The position numbers and the translations under genes are program-made. 64,000 nucleotides of DNA, taken from the NCBI RefSeq assembly GCF_015351475.1, contig NZ_JADKPR010000010.1, positions 1 through 64,000 on the forward strand. The letters run 5' to 3'. The notes under the pieces are model-generated. The model saw only the letters and a list, made by a program, of their open reading frames with translations. It was not told where the DNA came from and ran no database searches. Origin of the DNA: Flavobacterium sp. HJJ. GTDB lineage: Bacteria > Bacteroidota > Bacteroidia > Flavobacteriales > Flavobacteriaceae. Of this stretch, positions 30,150 through 39,419 are shown piece by piece. Each line of letters opens with the position of its first letter. Position 1 is the stretch's first letter.

Positions 30150-32444
30150 CTACCTTATAATCATTACCTTTTTAACCTTGGTTTCACTTCCATCCTGAGC
30201 CGATACAAAAATCATATATACTCCTGATGCTACTTTGTACTTTCCAAATGCGGTGGTGTCCCACTCTATTGTTCCTCCTTCGGATATGGCCTCGAAAACC
30301 AGATTACCAGCCACATCGGTAATTTTTACATTGGCTTTATTAAGCAATCCATTTATTTTTACTGTCCCAGTATATTCTGGACGAACAGGATTCGGATAAA
30401 CATATACATTGTTTAAATTATCGCTAGCCGAGGTAGCAATTCCTTTGAAAGAAATCAAACCTTTGGAAGTCGCTATAAAAACTTCACCTGTGCTTTTATT
30501 GATACTAATGTCATTTATTGTATTACTCGGCAGTGGTGAATTCTCTGTTGTAAAATGATATTTGGTTTCCTGACCGTTTGAAGAAACCATAAATACGCCG
30601 GCATCTGCAGTTGCAATCCATTTTTCATTGGCTCCATCAACTTCGATGTCGGTTATAAATTGTTCGTAAAGCAGTTCTTGAGCCAGATTATCTTCCATAA
30701 TAATAATGCTTTCGGCAGTTAACTGGCTTTCTGTTTGAAAACTGTTTACATTAGTCAAAACTCTCAATCCTTTTGTAGTTCCTATCCAAAGCTGATTCTT
30801 AGTATCAACGGCCAGCGCTCGAACATCTTGTACAGGTAAATTTCCCTGATTGGCTCCAAAAGTCATTTTTTTGAACGTATTACTGCTTTCATTAAATGCT
30901 ATTACACCATTTATATTGGTAGACATCCATTTTGTCCCATACTTATCAATAACCATAGTGCCAAAATCATTACTTCCGGGCGTATTTATAATTTTATCCA
31001 TAGCATAAGTCTTCCATTGCCCGCCAGAACTTAGCATTTTTAAACCATTTACAACTCTGGAATTATTGACCCATAAATTTCCCGATTTATCAAAAACTGT
31101 CCCTCCGATTCTAATATCGATATAACTAGGATCCGGCGGACTGATTGTTAAAGATTCTAAACTGCTGTTATTTTGATTGTATAAAATCGTTGGAATATCG
31201 CTTTGTATTTTTAATAAGCCTGAAAAATAAGAACTCGCATATACTTCTTTTTCATTGGCTGGATTAATTGCAATTCGGGTCATGGATTTGGCTCCAAGCA
31301 CCTCAGCAAAAGGAATATTTAACCATCCTGATGTTGAATATTTACTAATTCCAAAATCATCTAAATCATAAGGATTGTAAAAAATATCATAATCACCATA
31401 CACTGTCCAAATCTGATTTTGTGATGCTTGAAGAGCAAAAATATTATTGCGTGAAGGCCCGATTGGGGTTATATTATCGAATGCTGAACTGCCGGAAAGT
31501 GAAGCTGTAAGCAGCCCTTTTTCATTAGTACCCATAAAAATAGTATCTCCAATTACTGATGCACAGCTAAATCCGCCGTGCATTTCTGTAATTTGATTTT
31601 GATTTATCTGACGCTGGAGTACCATTTGTTTATTGTAAATCAAAACAGAATTAGGTGTTGCTATAATCAAATAATCAGCGTTGGAACGAAAATTAACAGC
31701 TGGTTCTGATAATTGCAAAAAACTACTAAAAGTATTAGATGCCGAATCATATTTATGAACATAACCAGCTGTATTTACAGCATACAATTCAGTTCCAAAT
31801 GATGTAATTCCAGACCAATTACCTGCTGCTATTACATTCCATTGTTTGTAATCTATTAAATTCGGGTTTGTAATATCTCCTTTTCGAATACCATTAGAAG
31901 TTGATGCGTAAATAAATCCGCTGTGGACTGCTGTTTGCGAAACTTTGATTTCGGCTCCATTGTCGCCGATAAAATAGGTGTCGCCAAATTTCTGAGTAGT
32001 TAAATTGAACTGTACGATTCCAAAATCGGTGGAAACATAAACAATTCCGTTGTATTCCATGAAATTATTGATTCGTTTTATATTGGCCGGCAGACTTTTA
32101 TTGATAATATCCACAACTCTAAGCATAGAACCATCGGCTTCGTTGATTACCGTTAACAAGCCGTTTTGATATCCTACAATCGTTTTGTTAAAGGCTGGGC
32201 TGTAATACAGTGCAGTGATGGTTTCGCCGGCAAGCCCGTCAATTGTTGTTTTGGTTTTTATAATACTGGTGCTGTTATCTTTAGAAAACAAGGCATTTTC
32301 AGAAGCAGCATAAATTGCTTTTGGTGATTCGGAAACTGCTTTGATCTGGGTATAAGAAAAATATCCCTGCCACAACAAATTACTTTGGGCAAAAGTGATT
32401 TGAACCACAAATAAAAAAAACAGGTATAAAAGTCTTTTTCGCAT
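30150..32444 (-). CDS. porZ: Type IX secretion attachment-complex protein PorZ
   Basis: I start at ATG 32442-32444, which gives MRKRLLYLFFLFVVQITFAQ, a clear signal peptide; the upstream start would put 11 residues before it. The 764-residue product is made of repeated beta-propeller blades, such as TIDGLAGETITALYYS and VRALAVDTKNQLWIGTTKGL. It ends in a type IX sorting domain (VYVYPNPVRPEY to KVKKVMIIR). Length, propellers plus sorting domain, and the recO neighbour match PorZ, a cell-surface member of the PorU-PorV-PorQ-PorZ complex that anchors secreted proteins to A-LPS. A -7-like TATATTTG lies at 32464-32471. Confidence 0.85.
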   Translation of the reverse strand: MRKRLLYLFFLFVVQITFAQSNLLWQGYFSYTQIKAVSESPKAIYAASENALFSKDNSTSIIKTKTTIDGLAGETITALYYSPAFNKTIVGYQNGLLTVINEADGSMLRVVDIINKSLPANIKRINNFMEYNGIVYVSTDFGIVQFNLTTQKFGDTYFIGDNGAEIKVSQTAVHSGFIYASTSNGIRKGDITNPNLIDYKQWNVIAAGNWSGITSFGTELYAVNTAGYVHKYDSASNTFSSFLQLSEPAVNFRSNADYLIIATPNSVLIYNKQMVLQRQINQNQITEMHGGFSCASVIGDTIFMGTNEKGLLTASLSGSSAFDNITPIGPSRNNIFALQASQNQIWTVYGDYDIFYNPYDLDDFGISKYSTSGWLNIPFAEVLGAKSMTRIAINPANEKEVYASSYFSGLLKIQSDIPTILYNQNNSSLESLTISPPDPSYIDIRIGGTVFDKSGNLWVNNSRVVNGLKMLSSGGQWKTYAMDKIINTPGSNDFGTMVIDKYGTKWMSTNINGVIAFNESSNTFKKMTFGANQGNLPVQDVRALAVDTKNQLWIGTTKGLRVLTNVNSFQTESQLTAESIIIMEDNLAQELLYEQFITDIEVDGANEKWIATADAGVFMVSSNGQETKYHFTTENSPLPSNTINDISINKSTGEVFIATSKGLISFKGIATSASDNLNNVYVYPNPVRPEYTGTVKINGLLNKANVKITDVAGNLVFEAISEGGTIEWDTTAFGKYKVASGVYMIFVSAQDGSETKVKKVMIIR

Positions 32445-32479
32445 TGAACAACAAATTGGTTCACAAATATAGCACAAGA

Positions 32480-32652
32480 GATTTTAGATTACAGATTTTA
32501 GACTGCAGAATTCAGGTTTTAGATTGCAGATTGCAGTCTGGAGAAATCAGATATTGTAGAAGTACAAAAAAAATGCCTTTAATCTTATACAGAAAAAAGG
32601 CATTTTTACTATTTAAATTCTGCAGACTGAATTCTGCGATCTGCAATCTATA
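32480..32652. repeat. GCAGATT-word palindromic repeat flanking a terminator
   Basis: The left arm (32480-32542) carries repeated AGATTTTAGATTACAG and AGATTGCAGATTGCAG words; the right arm (32617-32652) carries complementary CTGCAGACTG and GATCTGCAATCT words. The gdhA terminator lies between the arms. Confidence 0.65.
32566..32608 (-). terminator. Terminator of gdhA
   Basis: AAAAATGCCTTT and AAAGGCATTTTT form a 12-bp stem about a 14-base loop, with A and T runs outside. It lies downstream of gdhA on the minus strand and before porZ. Confidence 0.8.
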
Positions 32653-32656
32653 GTTT

Positions 32657-34000
32657 CTAAACCACACCTTGAGCAAGCATTGCATCGGCAACTTTTACGA
32701 ATCCGGCAATATTAGCTCCTCTTACATAATCTGTAAAACCTGTTTCATCTGTTCCATATTTCACACATGAAGCATGAATGTCTTTCATGATGGATTTTAA
32801 TCTTTCGTCTACTTCTTCGGAAGTCCAGCTTAGACGCAGTGAGTTTTGTGACATTTCAAGTCCTGAAGTGGCAACTCCGCCTGCATTGGAAGCTTTTCCG
32901 GGAGCAAATAAAATTTTAGCCTTTAGAAAAACATGAACAGCTTCGGGAGTTGAAGGCATATTTGCTCCTTCGGCTACACAGATACATCCGTTGGCAACAA
33001 GAGTTTTGGCTTCGTCTTCATTTAATTCATTTTGAGTTGCACAAGGCAGAGCAACATCACATTTTACTTCCCAAGGACGTTTGCCGGCCACATATTTGGC
33101 ATTTGGATATTTCGCAGTATAATCGCTGATTCTTCCTCTCAGCTCATTTTTAATCTGCATTATGTGAGCCAATTTGGATGCATCAATTCCGTCAGCATCA
33201 TAGATATATCCAGCAGAATCAGACATAGTTACTACTTTTCCTCCTAACTGCACTACTTTTTCAGCTGCATATTGTGCTACGTTTCCTGACCCGGAGATAA
33301 CTACTGTTTTGCCTTCAAAACTTTCTCCTTTAGTTGCCAGCATGCTTTGTGCAAAATATACATCACCATATCCAGTTGCTTCCGGACGGATCAATGATCC
33401 TCCAAAAGAAATTCCTTTACCGGTTAAAACCCCTGTAAACTCGTTTCTCAATCTTTTGAACTGACCAAACATGTATCCCACTTCTCTTGCTCCTACACCT
33501 ATATCTCCAGCAGGAACATCAGTATCAGCTCCAATGTGTTTTGATAATTCGGTCATAAAGGCCTGACAAAAACGCATTACTTCATTATCTGATTTTCCTT
33601 TTGGGTCAAAATCGGCTCCTCCTTTTCCGCCGCCCATTGGCAGTGTAGTTAAGCTGTTTTTAAAAGTCTGTTCGAAAGCCAAAAACTTCAAAATACTTAA
33701 ATTAACAGATGGATGAAAACGAATCCCTCCTTTATATGGTCCGATAGCCGAATTCATTTGAATACGATACCCTCTATTTACCTGTGTATCACCTTTATCG
33801 TCTGTCCAGACTACCCGGAACATAATGATACGATCTGATTCGACCATTCTTTCCAGAAGCATTTTATTCTGATATTTTTTATTTTCTTCGATGAAAGGAA
33901 TTACTGTTTCAGCAACTTCTGTAACAGCCTGCATAAATTCCGGCTCATTCGGATTCTTTTTGGCAACCAATTCTATAAAATCTGTAATACTTTTTGACAT
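32657..34000 (-). CDS. gdhA: Glutamate dehydrogenase, NADP type
   Basis: The 447-residue hexameric-type enzyme interconverts 2-oxoglutarate plus ammonia and glutamate. The catalytic region LTTLPMGGGKGGADFDPKGK (about 112-131) includes the active-site lysine; the Rossmann GSGNVAQYAAEK block lies near 236. Length and MGGGKGG motif fit the biosynthetic NADP(H) branch. It is monocistronic, with a terminator behind it and a -7-like TATATTTG at 34048-34055 in front. Confidence 0.95.
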   Translation of the reverse strand: MSKSITDFIELVAKKNPNEPEFMQAVTEVAETVIPFIEENKKYQNKMLLERMVESDRIIMFRVVWTDDKGDTQVNRGYRIQMNSAIGPYKGGIRFHPSVNLSILKFLAFEQTFKNSLTTLPMGGGKGGADFDPKGKSDNEVMRFCQAFMTELSKHIGADTDVPAGDIGVGAREVGYMFGQFKRLRNEFTGVLTGKGISFGGSLIRPEATGYGDVYFAQSMLATKGESFEGKTVVISGSGNVAQYAAEKVVQLGGKVVTMSDSAGYIYDADGIDASKLAHIMQIKNELRGRISDYTAKYPNAKYVAGKRPWEVKCDVALPCATQNELNEDEAKTLVANGCICVAEGANMPSTPEAVHVFLKAKILFAPGKASNAGGVATSGLEMSQNSLRLSWTSEEVDERLKSIMKDIHASCVKYGTDETGFTDYVRGANIAGFVKVADAMLAQGVV

Positions 34001-34291
34001 GGATTAATAAATTATAAACGTTTAGCAAACGCTTTCGTTAGTTGTTACAAATATACATCTTATTAAGGTATTTTAACTTTTTTTACACTGTATTATGACA
34101 AAATTATCTTTTTATTAATCATTTATAAAAAATCAAACACATGAAACAATGTTTTTACGAAATCGATATAGTATTAATAATAATTATAAAGATACACTCA
34201 TTTTTTAAAATTTTATTTTATTTTTATAATTTAATAAATCCTATCTTGCGGTTTTATTATCTTTGCTCAGTCACTAAAACACCACGGACTT

Positions 34292-35077
34292 ATGACTCAA
34301 CTAAAGAAAATTGCATTACTATTATTAATTGGTTTACCATTTAATTCTTTTTCGCAAGCAGGAATAAGCCATGAGTTAGGAGTAATAGCTGGACGAATTG
34401 AGTTTCGCTCCGATTACGGGTTGCGTAACGATACCGAAACCAATTTAAATAATATGGGGTTTGGAATTACATTTGTTGACTATATGAGTTTCTCCTATAC
34501 TGACTTTGTAAATGATTATTTTGCAGAACATTTCAAAGTGAGAAATGAACTTTCCTACAGTAAAACCGATTTAAAGCATTACGGAAAATGGGTTGAAAAA
34601 AACACTATCGGATCGAAACAGCTAAAAGCAATGCGGGGTTCGACTCAAGTGGTTAATTTAGGTTTCCAGCTTGAATACAGCTTCATTCACATTCATGATT
34701 TTGAGAGAACAATAGGGAGTTTTGCTCCATATATCGCTATAGGGCCACAAATAGGCTATTATACCGCAACAGCTACTTCTGAATTAGGAGAACTTGGAAA
34801 TACAGCTACCACTAATCCAAAATATTTAGTCCCTTCAGACGGACACCCGTATGGGTTTTCTAACGAAAGTAAAATGGTTTTTTCCGGAGTCCTAAATATT
34901 GGAACCCGCTATAAACTGACTCCAATGTCTGATCTTGTATTTGATATGAGGGCTCAATATTTTAATTCGGATTGGGTTGACGGTCTTAATCCTAATGCTG
35001 AATTATTTAAAGAAAATAAAAATAATGATTGGCTCACTTTTATAGGTGTGGGGTATATCTTTTACCTTGACAATTAG
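34292..35077 (+). CDS. Outer-membrane-like protein, THC0290_0291 type
   Basis: The 261-residue protein has a signal peptide (MTQLKKIALLLLIGLPFNSFS, cut after Q-A) and then alternating beta strands with aromatic ends, such as YSFIHIHDF and LVFDMRAQYF, ending in a hydrophobic strand WLTFIGVGYIFYLDN typical of a beta-barrel. I recall it as a family of Flavobacteria named THC0290_0291, function unknown. TATCTTTG at 34258-34265 could be its -7 element. A bidirectional terminator follows. Confidence 0.7.
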   Translation: MTQLKKIALLLLIGLPFNSFSQAGISHELGVIAGRIEFRSDYGLRNDTETNLNNMGFGITFVDYMSFSYTDFVNDYFAEHFKVRNELSYSKTDLKHYGKWVEKNTIGSKQLKAMRGSTQVVNLGFQLEYSFIHIHDFERTIGSFAPYIAIGPQIGYYTATATSELGELGNTATTNPKYLVPSDGHPYGFSNESKMVFSGVLNIGTRYKLTPMSDLVFDMRAQYFNSDWVDGLNPNAELFKENKNNDWLTFIGVGYIFYLDN

Positions 35078-35093
35078 TAATAAAAACATATTC

Positions 35094-35131
35094 AAAAAAA
35101 TCCCAACTCTTAATTTTAGTTGGGATTTTTT
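35094..35131. terminator. Bidirectional terminator
   Basis: AAATCCCAACT (35098-35108) and AGTTGGGATTT (35118-35128) pair over a 9-base loop with A and T runs outside. It serves the convergent outer-membrane gene and the Cys/Met PLP-enzyme gene. Confidence 0.85.
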
Positions 35132-35135
35132 AGTT

Positions 35136-36281
35136 TTATGCTAATGCCTGATTTAAATCGGATATTAAATCTTCGGCATCTTCTATACCTACGCTCAGTC
35201 GAACCAAGTCATCAGTAATTCCAACTTCTTTTCTTTTTTCTTCAGGAATAGAAGCATGAGTCATTAAAGCCGGATGATTGGCCAATGATTCTACACCGCC
35301 TAGAGATTCTGCCAACGTAAACACTTTTAGTTTTTCCAAAAACTGTATTGCATCTTCTTTTTTGCCAGATACAAATGTGAAAGAAACCATTCCGCCAAAA
35401 CCGCTCATTTGCTTTTTGGCAATTTCGTGGTATGGATGATCTGGCAGTCCTGGATAATAAACTGTTTTTATTTTAGGATGATTATTCAAAAACTCAACTA
35501 CTTTGGCTCCATTTTCACAATGTCTCTGTACTCTTAAATGCAGGGTTTTAATTCCTCTAAGCACCAAGAAACTGTCCATTGGCCCCAAAGTAGCTCCGGT
35601 AGCAAACTGCTGAAAATGCAGCTGATTCCCTAAGTCTTCGTCTTTTACGATTAAGGCACCTGCAATCACATCTGAATGCCCGCCCAAATACTTAGTAGCT
35701 GAGTGCATAACGATATCTGCCCCCAAGTCTAAAGGTTTTTGCAGATAAGGTGTTGCAAAAGTATTATCGACTGCAAAAAGAATATTGTTGGCTTTAGTTA
35801 TTTTGGCTATTTCTTCAATATCAGCCAATTTCATTAATGGGTTTGTTGGTGTTTCCACCCAGACCATTTTGGTGTTTTCATTAATCAGGGACTTGAAATT
35901 ATCCAAATCGTTCATATCGACAAAATGAAATTTAATTCCAGAATCCTTGTAAATTCGGGTAAACATACGATAAGTCCCGCCGTATAAATCGTCCATCGCG
36001 ATGATTTCGTCCCCTGCTTTAAAGGATCGTAAAATACAGTCAGTAGCCGCAAGTCCTGATGAAAATGCTAATCCGCGGGTTCCGTTTTCGATACTCGCCA
36101 AAGCATCTTCCAAAGCTGTTCTCGTTGGGTTTGCCGCACGGCTGTATTCATAATCCGGATTTAAAGGTTTTCCGGGACTTGTCTGTACAAAAGTAGAAGT
36201 TTGATAAACGGGAGGCATTACTGCTCCAGTGCTTGGATCGTGATGCTGGCCTCCGTGGATGACTTTGGTATTAAATTTCAT
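35136..36281 (-). CDS. Cys/Met-metabolism PLP enzyme (cystathionine gamma-synthase/lyase type)
   Basis: The 381-residue protein belongs to the trans-sulfuration PLP family: YEYSRAANPTRTALEDALA near 45, SSGLAATDCILRSF near 75, and the PLP lysine in HSATKYLGGHSDVIAGAL near 190. Members act as cystathionine gamma-synthase, cystathionine gamma-lyase or related enzymes, and motif reading alone does not separate them; cystathionine gamma-synthase (metB) is the commonest annotation for this subtype. It stands alone, with an inverted repeat (36335-36373) upstream. Confidence 0.85.
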   Translation of the reverse strand: MKFNTKVIHGGQHHDPSTGAVMPPVYQTSTFVQTSPGKPLNPDYEYSRAANPTRTALEDALASIENGTRGLAFSSGLAATDCILRSFKAGDEIIAMDDLYGGTYRMFTRIYKDSGIKFHFVDMNDLDNFKSLINENTKMVWVETPTNPLMKLADIEEIAKITKANNILFAVDNTFATPYLQKPLDLGADIVMHSATKYLGGHSDVIAGALIVKDEDLGNQLHFQQFATGATLGPMDSFLVLRGIKTLHLRVQRHCENGAKVVEFLNNHPKIKTVYYPGLPDHPYHEIAKKQMSGFGGMVSFTFVSGKKEDAIQFLEKLKVFTLAESLGGVESLANHPALMTHASIPEEKRKEVGITDDLVRLSVGIEDAEDLISDLNQALA

Positions 36282-36334
36282 CGTTTTATTTTTTTCTGCT
36301 GTTCAGCTTTTTAATTATTGGTGACAAAAAACCA

Positions 36335-36373
36335 GCCACAGATTACAAATACATACTCTTTTTAATCTGTGGC
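36335..36373. repeat. ACAGATT inverted repeat
   Basis: GCCACAGATTA (36335-36345) and TAATCTGTGGC (36363-36373) are perfect 11-base complements 17 bases apart. The position upstream of the PLP-enzyme gene could be regulatory, but the sequence also belongs to the short-word repeat family of this genome. Confidence 0.6.
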
Positions 36374-36411
36374 AAGAAAATTTAGTACACTTATTTTATT
36401 CTTTCAAAAGT

Positions 36412-36867
36412 TTACACAAACTTTCTAATGCTCATCATAATTCCGATGTGCAGTCCTTCATGGAAATTGTTGAATTCAATTGCCCCTACTGCGCTTTTCA
36501 AAATATATCCTGTAGATGTTGGGTATTCCTGATAATTTACAAAAATTCCATTGTTGTAATCTGTTTCTAATTTATGAAGCGTATCAAATAATAATTCTTT
36601 TATTTCATCTGCTTCTGCTTGTGTAACATCTTGTTCTGGTTTGGTCCCTTTTCTATATTTCTCTACCATTGCATCCGAAACCATCATCGGCAGTCCTGAT
36701 AATTTATAAACTAATAATTGCTGTGTCACTACAATATGACCTATATTCCAGATTAAGTTATTAGAAAATCCATCAGGAATTTTATTCAGCTGTTCTAACG
36801 TATAGTTTTCAAAATAAGAATTCAGCATTCTTCTTCCTGTTCTGGCAACTTCAAATGTATCTTGCAT
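36412..36867 (-). CDS. DinB-family four-helix protein
   Basis: The 151-residue protein has the DinB/YfiT four-helix layout with metal-binding histidines in place: WNIGHIVVTQQ near 46 and FHEGLHIGIMMSIRK at the C-terminus. Family members are metal-dependent proteins, some of them thiol or bacillithiol transferases; no substrate can be assigned. It is divergent from the ArsC-like gene. Confidence 0.8.
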   Translation of the reverse strand: MQDTFEVARTGRRMLNSYFENYTLEQLNKIPDGFSNNLIWNIGHIVVTQQLLVYKLSGLPMMVSDAMVEKYRKGTKPEQDVTQAEADEIKELLFDTLHKLETDYNNGIFVNYQEYPTSTGYILKSAVGAIEFNNFHEGLHIGIMMSIRKFV

Positions 36868-36942
36868 AGTTTTATTTTTTGCATAAAATTAAACATTTTA
36901 AAATCAAATGTTTTCCTTTGCATTTAGAAAACAGAAAAAATA

Positions 36943-37293
36943 ATGAACAAAATATACTATCTCGCTTCGTGCGACACTTGCCGAAAAATTATAAAATCAC
37001 TGCCTGAAGGACATAATCTGGCTTTTCACGATATTAAGCAAAACCCAATAACTGCTGAAGAACTGGAGGAAATGCACAAACTTTCGGGAAGTTATGAAGC
37101 TCTGTTCAGCAGAAAGGCACAGTTATACAAATCGATGGATTTGAAGAACAAATCCCTTTCTGAGGACGATTATAAAAAATACATTCTGGAGCATTATACG
37201 TTTCTGAGCCGTCCGGTTTTTATCATTGACGAGAAAATATACATTGGTAATTCTCAGCAGAATATTCATCAGGTGATGAAAGTATTGGGGTAA
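36943..37293 (+). CDS. ArsC/Spx-family thioredoxin-fold protein
   Basis: The 116-residue protein begins IYYLASCDTCRKIIKSL, giving an N-terminal CxxC, and contains LSRPVFIIDEKIYIGN near 90, the ArsC family cis-proline region (RPV/RP). The family includes arsenate reductases and Spx-like regulators. No arsenic operon surrounds it, so arsenate reduction is not proven. Confidence 0.8.
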   Translation: MNKIYYLASCDTCRKIIKSLPEGHNLAFHDIKQNPITAEELEEMHKLSGSYEALFSRKAQLYKSMDLKNKSLSEDDYKKYILEHYTFLSRPVFIIDEKIYIGNSQQNIHQVMKVLG

Positions 37294-37317
37294 TATGCTT
37301 TTTTGGTCTTTTATGGA

Positions 37318-37348
37318 GACCTAACAGGTTTTAAAAACCTGTTAGGTC
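37318..37348. repeat. CCTAACAGG palindrome, dispersed element
   Basis: GACCTAACAGGTTTT is followed by its exact complement AAAACCTGTTAGGTC with one central base. Half of the same element reappears at 57722-57742. Confidence 0.75.
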
Positions 37349-37373
37349 TGAGATGCCTACAAAAAATACAAAT

Positions 37374-37500
37374 GTTTCTCTTTAGCCCCGATTACTTCAC
37401 TATACTTTTATTTCTATAGGAGTTCAGTGAACTTCGTTTGCAGTAAAAATCCTTATAAGCCGGGGTTCGGCTTATAAGATTGTAACGAAAAGCGGGACCA
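37374..37500. repeat. Degenerate TAGCCCCGAT intergenic element
   Basis: The stretch opens with TTTAGCCCCGATT, contains a perfect 11-bp hairpin (CTTATAAGCCG 37452-37462, CGGCTTATAAG 37468-37478) and ends AAAGCGGGACC. From memory, Flavobacteriaceae genomes carry an intergenic element with these two ends. The remainder of 37294-37659 has nothing I can support, apart from a -7-like TATCTTTG at 37633-37640 before yicC. Confidence 0.45.
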
Positions 37501-37659
37501 ATGCCTGCTAAAAATGCCTAATCTTTCTGCTCCAGAAAAAGAATCAATTCTATCTTTTTGATAAATTAATGAAAAATTATCTGCGTTGTGACGCACTGAT
37601 TACTAAAAACGGAGCACTGACCACTTTTTTCTTATCTTTGAACACTTTTAGAAAAATAT

Positions 37660-38520
37660 ATGATACAATCGATGACTGGCTTTGGTAAAGCGACTTTGCA
37701 GTTACCAACCAAAAAAATTACGGTAGAAGTAAAATCCCTGAACAGCAAAGGTTTGGATTTGAGTGTGCGAATGCCTTCACTGTACCGCGAAATGGAACTA
37801 GGTTTACGCAACCAAATCGCCCTGAAACTGGAGAGAGGGAAAGTGGATTTTTCGATTTTTATCGAAAGTACCGCCGAACAGACTTCGACCAAAGTCAACG
37901 TGCCTATCGTAAAGGCTTATATCAGCCAATTGAGAGAAGTCTATGCCGATGCCGATGAAACCGAATTGATGAAAATGGCCGTGCGCATGCCGGACACGAT
38001 GAAAATTGAACGTGAGGAAATCGACGAAAATGATTGGGCTCAAATCCAAACCGCAATCGAAGAAGCTTTACAAAATATCTTAAATTTCCGTAGAGACGAA
38101 GGTTTGTCTTTGGAAAATGAATTCCAATTGAGAATTGCGAACATTCGTCAATATATGAATGAGGCTTTGGAACTTGATCCGGAGCGTGTTCAGGCGATAA
38201 AAGACCGTCTGCAGACTGCCATTTCTGAATTGAAAGTCAATGTTGACGAGAATCGTTTTGAACAGGAATTGATCTATTATCTCGAAAAATTAGACATTAC
38301 TGAAGAAAAAGTCCGGTTGACGAATCACTTGGATTATTTCCTTGAAACCATCAACGGAACAGAAGCCAACGGTAGAAAACTGGGTTTCATAACACAGGAA
38401 ATGGGTCGCGAAATCAACACTATGGGTTCAAAATCTAATCACGCACAGATGCAGAAATTGGTCGTTCAGATGAAAGATGAACTGGAGAAAATTAAGGAGC
38501 AGGTGCTGAATGTACTTTAG
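37660..38520 (+). CDS. YicC-family endoribonuclease
   Basis: The 286-residue protein opens with MIQSMTGFGKATLQLP and ends with the conserved ETNGTEANGRKL-like block and EMGREINTMGSKSNHAQMQK, both hallmarks of the YicC family (YicC_N plus DUF1732). E. coli YicC is an endoribonuclease involved in small-RNA turnover. In many bacteria yicC lies directly before gmk; here a secreted protein gene is inserted between them. Confidence 0.93.
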   Translation: MIQSMTGFGKATLQLPTKKITVEVKSLNSKGLDLSVRMPSLYREMELGLRNQIALKLERGKVDFSIFIESTAEQTSTKVNVPIVKAYISQLREVYADADETELMKMAVRMPDTMKIEREEIDENDWAQIQTAIEEALQNILNFRRDEGLSLENEFQLRIANIRQYMNEALELDPERVQAIKDRLQTAISELKVNVDENRFEQELIYYLEKLDITEEKVRLTNHLDYFLETINGTEANGRKLGFITQEMGREINTMGSKSNHAQMQKLVVQMKDELEKIKEQVLNVL

Positions 38521-38536
38521 TTAAAACCTTTTTGAA

Positions 38537-39412
38537 ATGAAAAAAAATATTTTACTGTTCTTTTTTCTAACAACACTAACTTGTTTTTCACAACAAAAAA
38601 ACATTTCAATTGAAAGTTTCAGAACAAATGACAGAATTTTTTACGGTTCAATTGATGGCAAATATGATATCACTATTTATTTAAAAGTAGAAAAATTTTC
38701 AGAAGATCATTTATATGTATATTCTGTTAAAGGCTGGTATTATTATGATAAAGTAAAGAAAAACATCCCGTTGGTTGGTGTTTTTAATCCAATGACAGGA
38801 TTGACCTTATTTAATACTAATGATAAATCTTTTGAAAAAAAAATATTGGATTTTGATTTTTCAGGAGTTGTCTGGGATAAATTGGATAAAATTGAAACTT
38901 TCAAAAATTATAATGAGAAACTTTTTATCTCAAATAATCCAAAAGAAAACATATGGTCAAATAATACTAAAAATTTACAATTAACTATTAATAATGAACT
39001 AAAAGACATATATGTTTTTGAAGATTTCAAATTTTTAAAAATTGGTAATTCAAAAATCAACCTTTCCAATTATCATTTAGATTATAAAGATTTAGAAATA
39101 GTTTCAAAAAAAATATCGGCTTCTGAGATAAGATTGTTATTAAAATATGAACAATACGGCAATCCAAATATCCAAGGTATGTGTGGAGGAGCAATGGATT
39201 ACGGTTATGTAATCTTAGTGATTAACAATAAAAATGAATTGATTCAATTTGAAGAAATAGAAACAGATAATTGTCGAGCATTTATTCATTCAGAAGATTT
39301 ACAAGAAAGCAATAAAAAAATACTCAAATATAAAATTACAGATTCAAATGATGATAAAGAAAGCAGTAAAATTATCACGATTGATACTGAATCTATAAGA
39401 CTTATAAAATAG
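38537..39412 (+). CDS. Secreted protein of unknown function
   Basis: The 291-residue protein starts with a signal peptide (MKKNILLFFFLTTLTCFSQ). The mature part is lysine- and aromatic-rich, with a YVYSVKGWYYYDKVKKNIP block near residue 56 and MCGGAMDYGYVILVI near 217. No family is recognised. It lies 16 bases after yicC and 7 bases before gmk, in the same direction, and looks more A/T-rich than either neighbour, so it may be a later insertion into the yicC-gmk pair. Confidence 0.65.
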   Translation: MKKNILLFFFLTTLTCFSQQKNISIESFRTNDRIFYGSIDGKYDITIYLKVEKFSEDHLYVYSVKGWYYYDKVKKNIPLVGVFNPMTGLTLFNTNDKSFEKKILDFDFSGVVWDKLDKIETFKNYNEKLFISNNPKENIWSNNTKNLQLTINNELKDIYVFEDFKFLKIGNSKINLSNYHLDYKDLEIVSKKISASEIRLLLKYEQYGNPNIQGMCGGAMDYGYVILVINNKNELIQFEEIETDNCRAFIHSEDLQESNKKILKYKITDSNDDKESSKIITIDTESIRLIK

Positions 39413-39419
39413 TACAACA

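Noticed and set aside
34141-34344. 67-residue hydrophobic reading frame
   Set aside because: It overlaps the promoter region and start of the outer-membrane-like gene, in another frame, without a credible start context.
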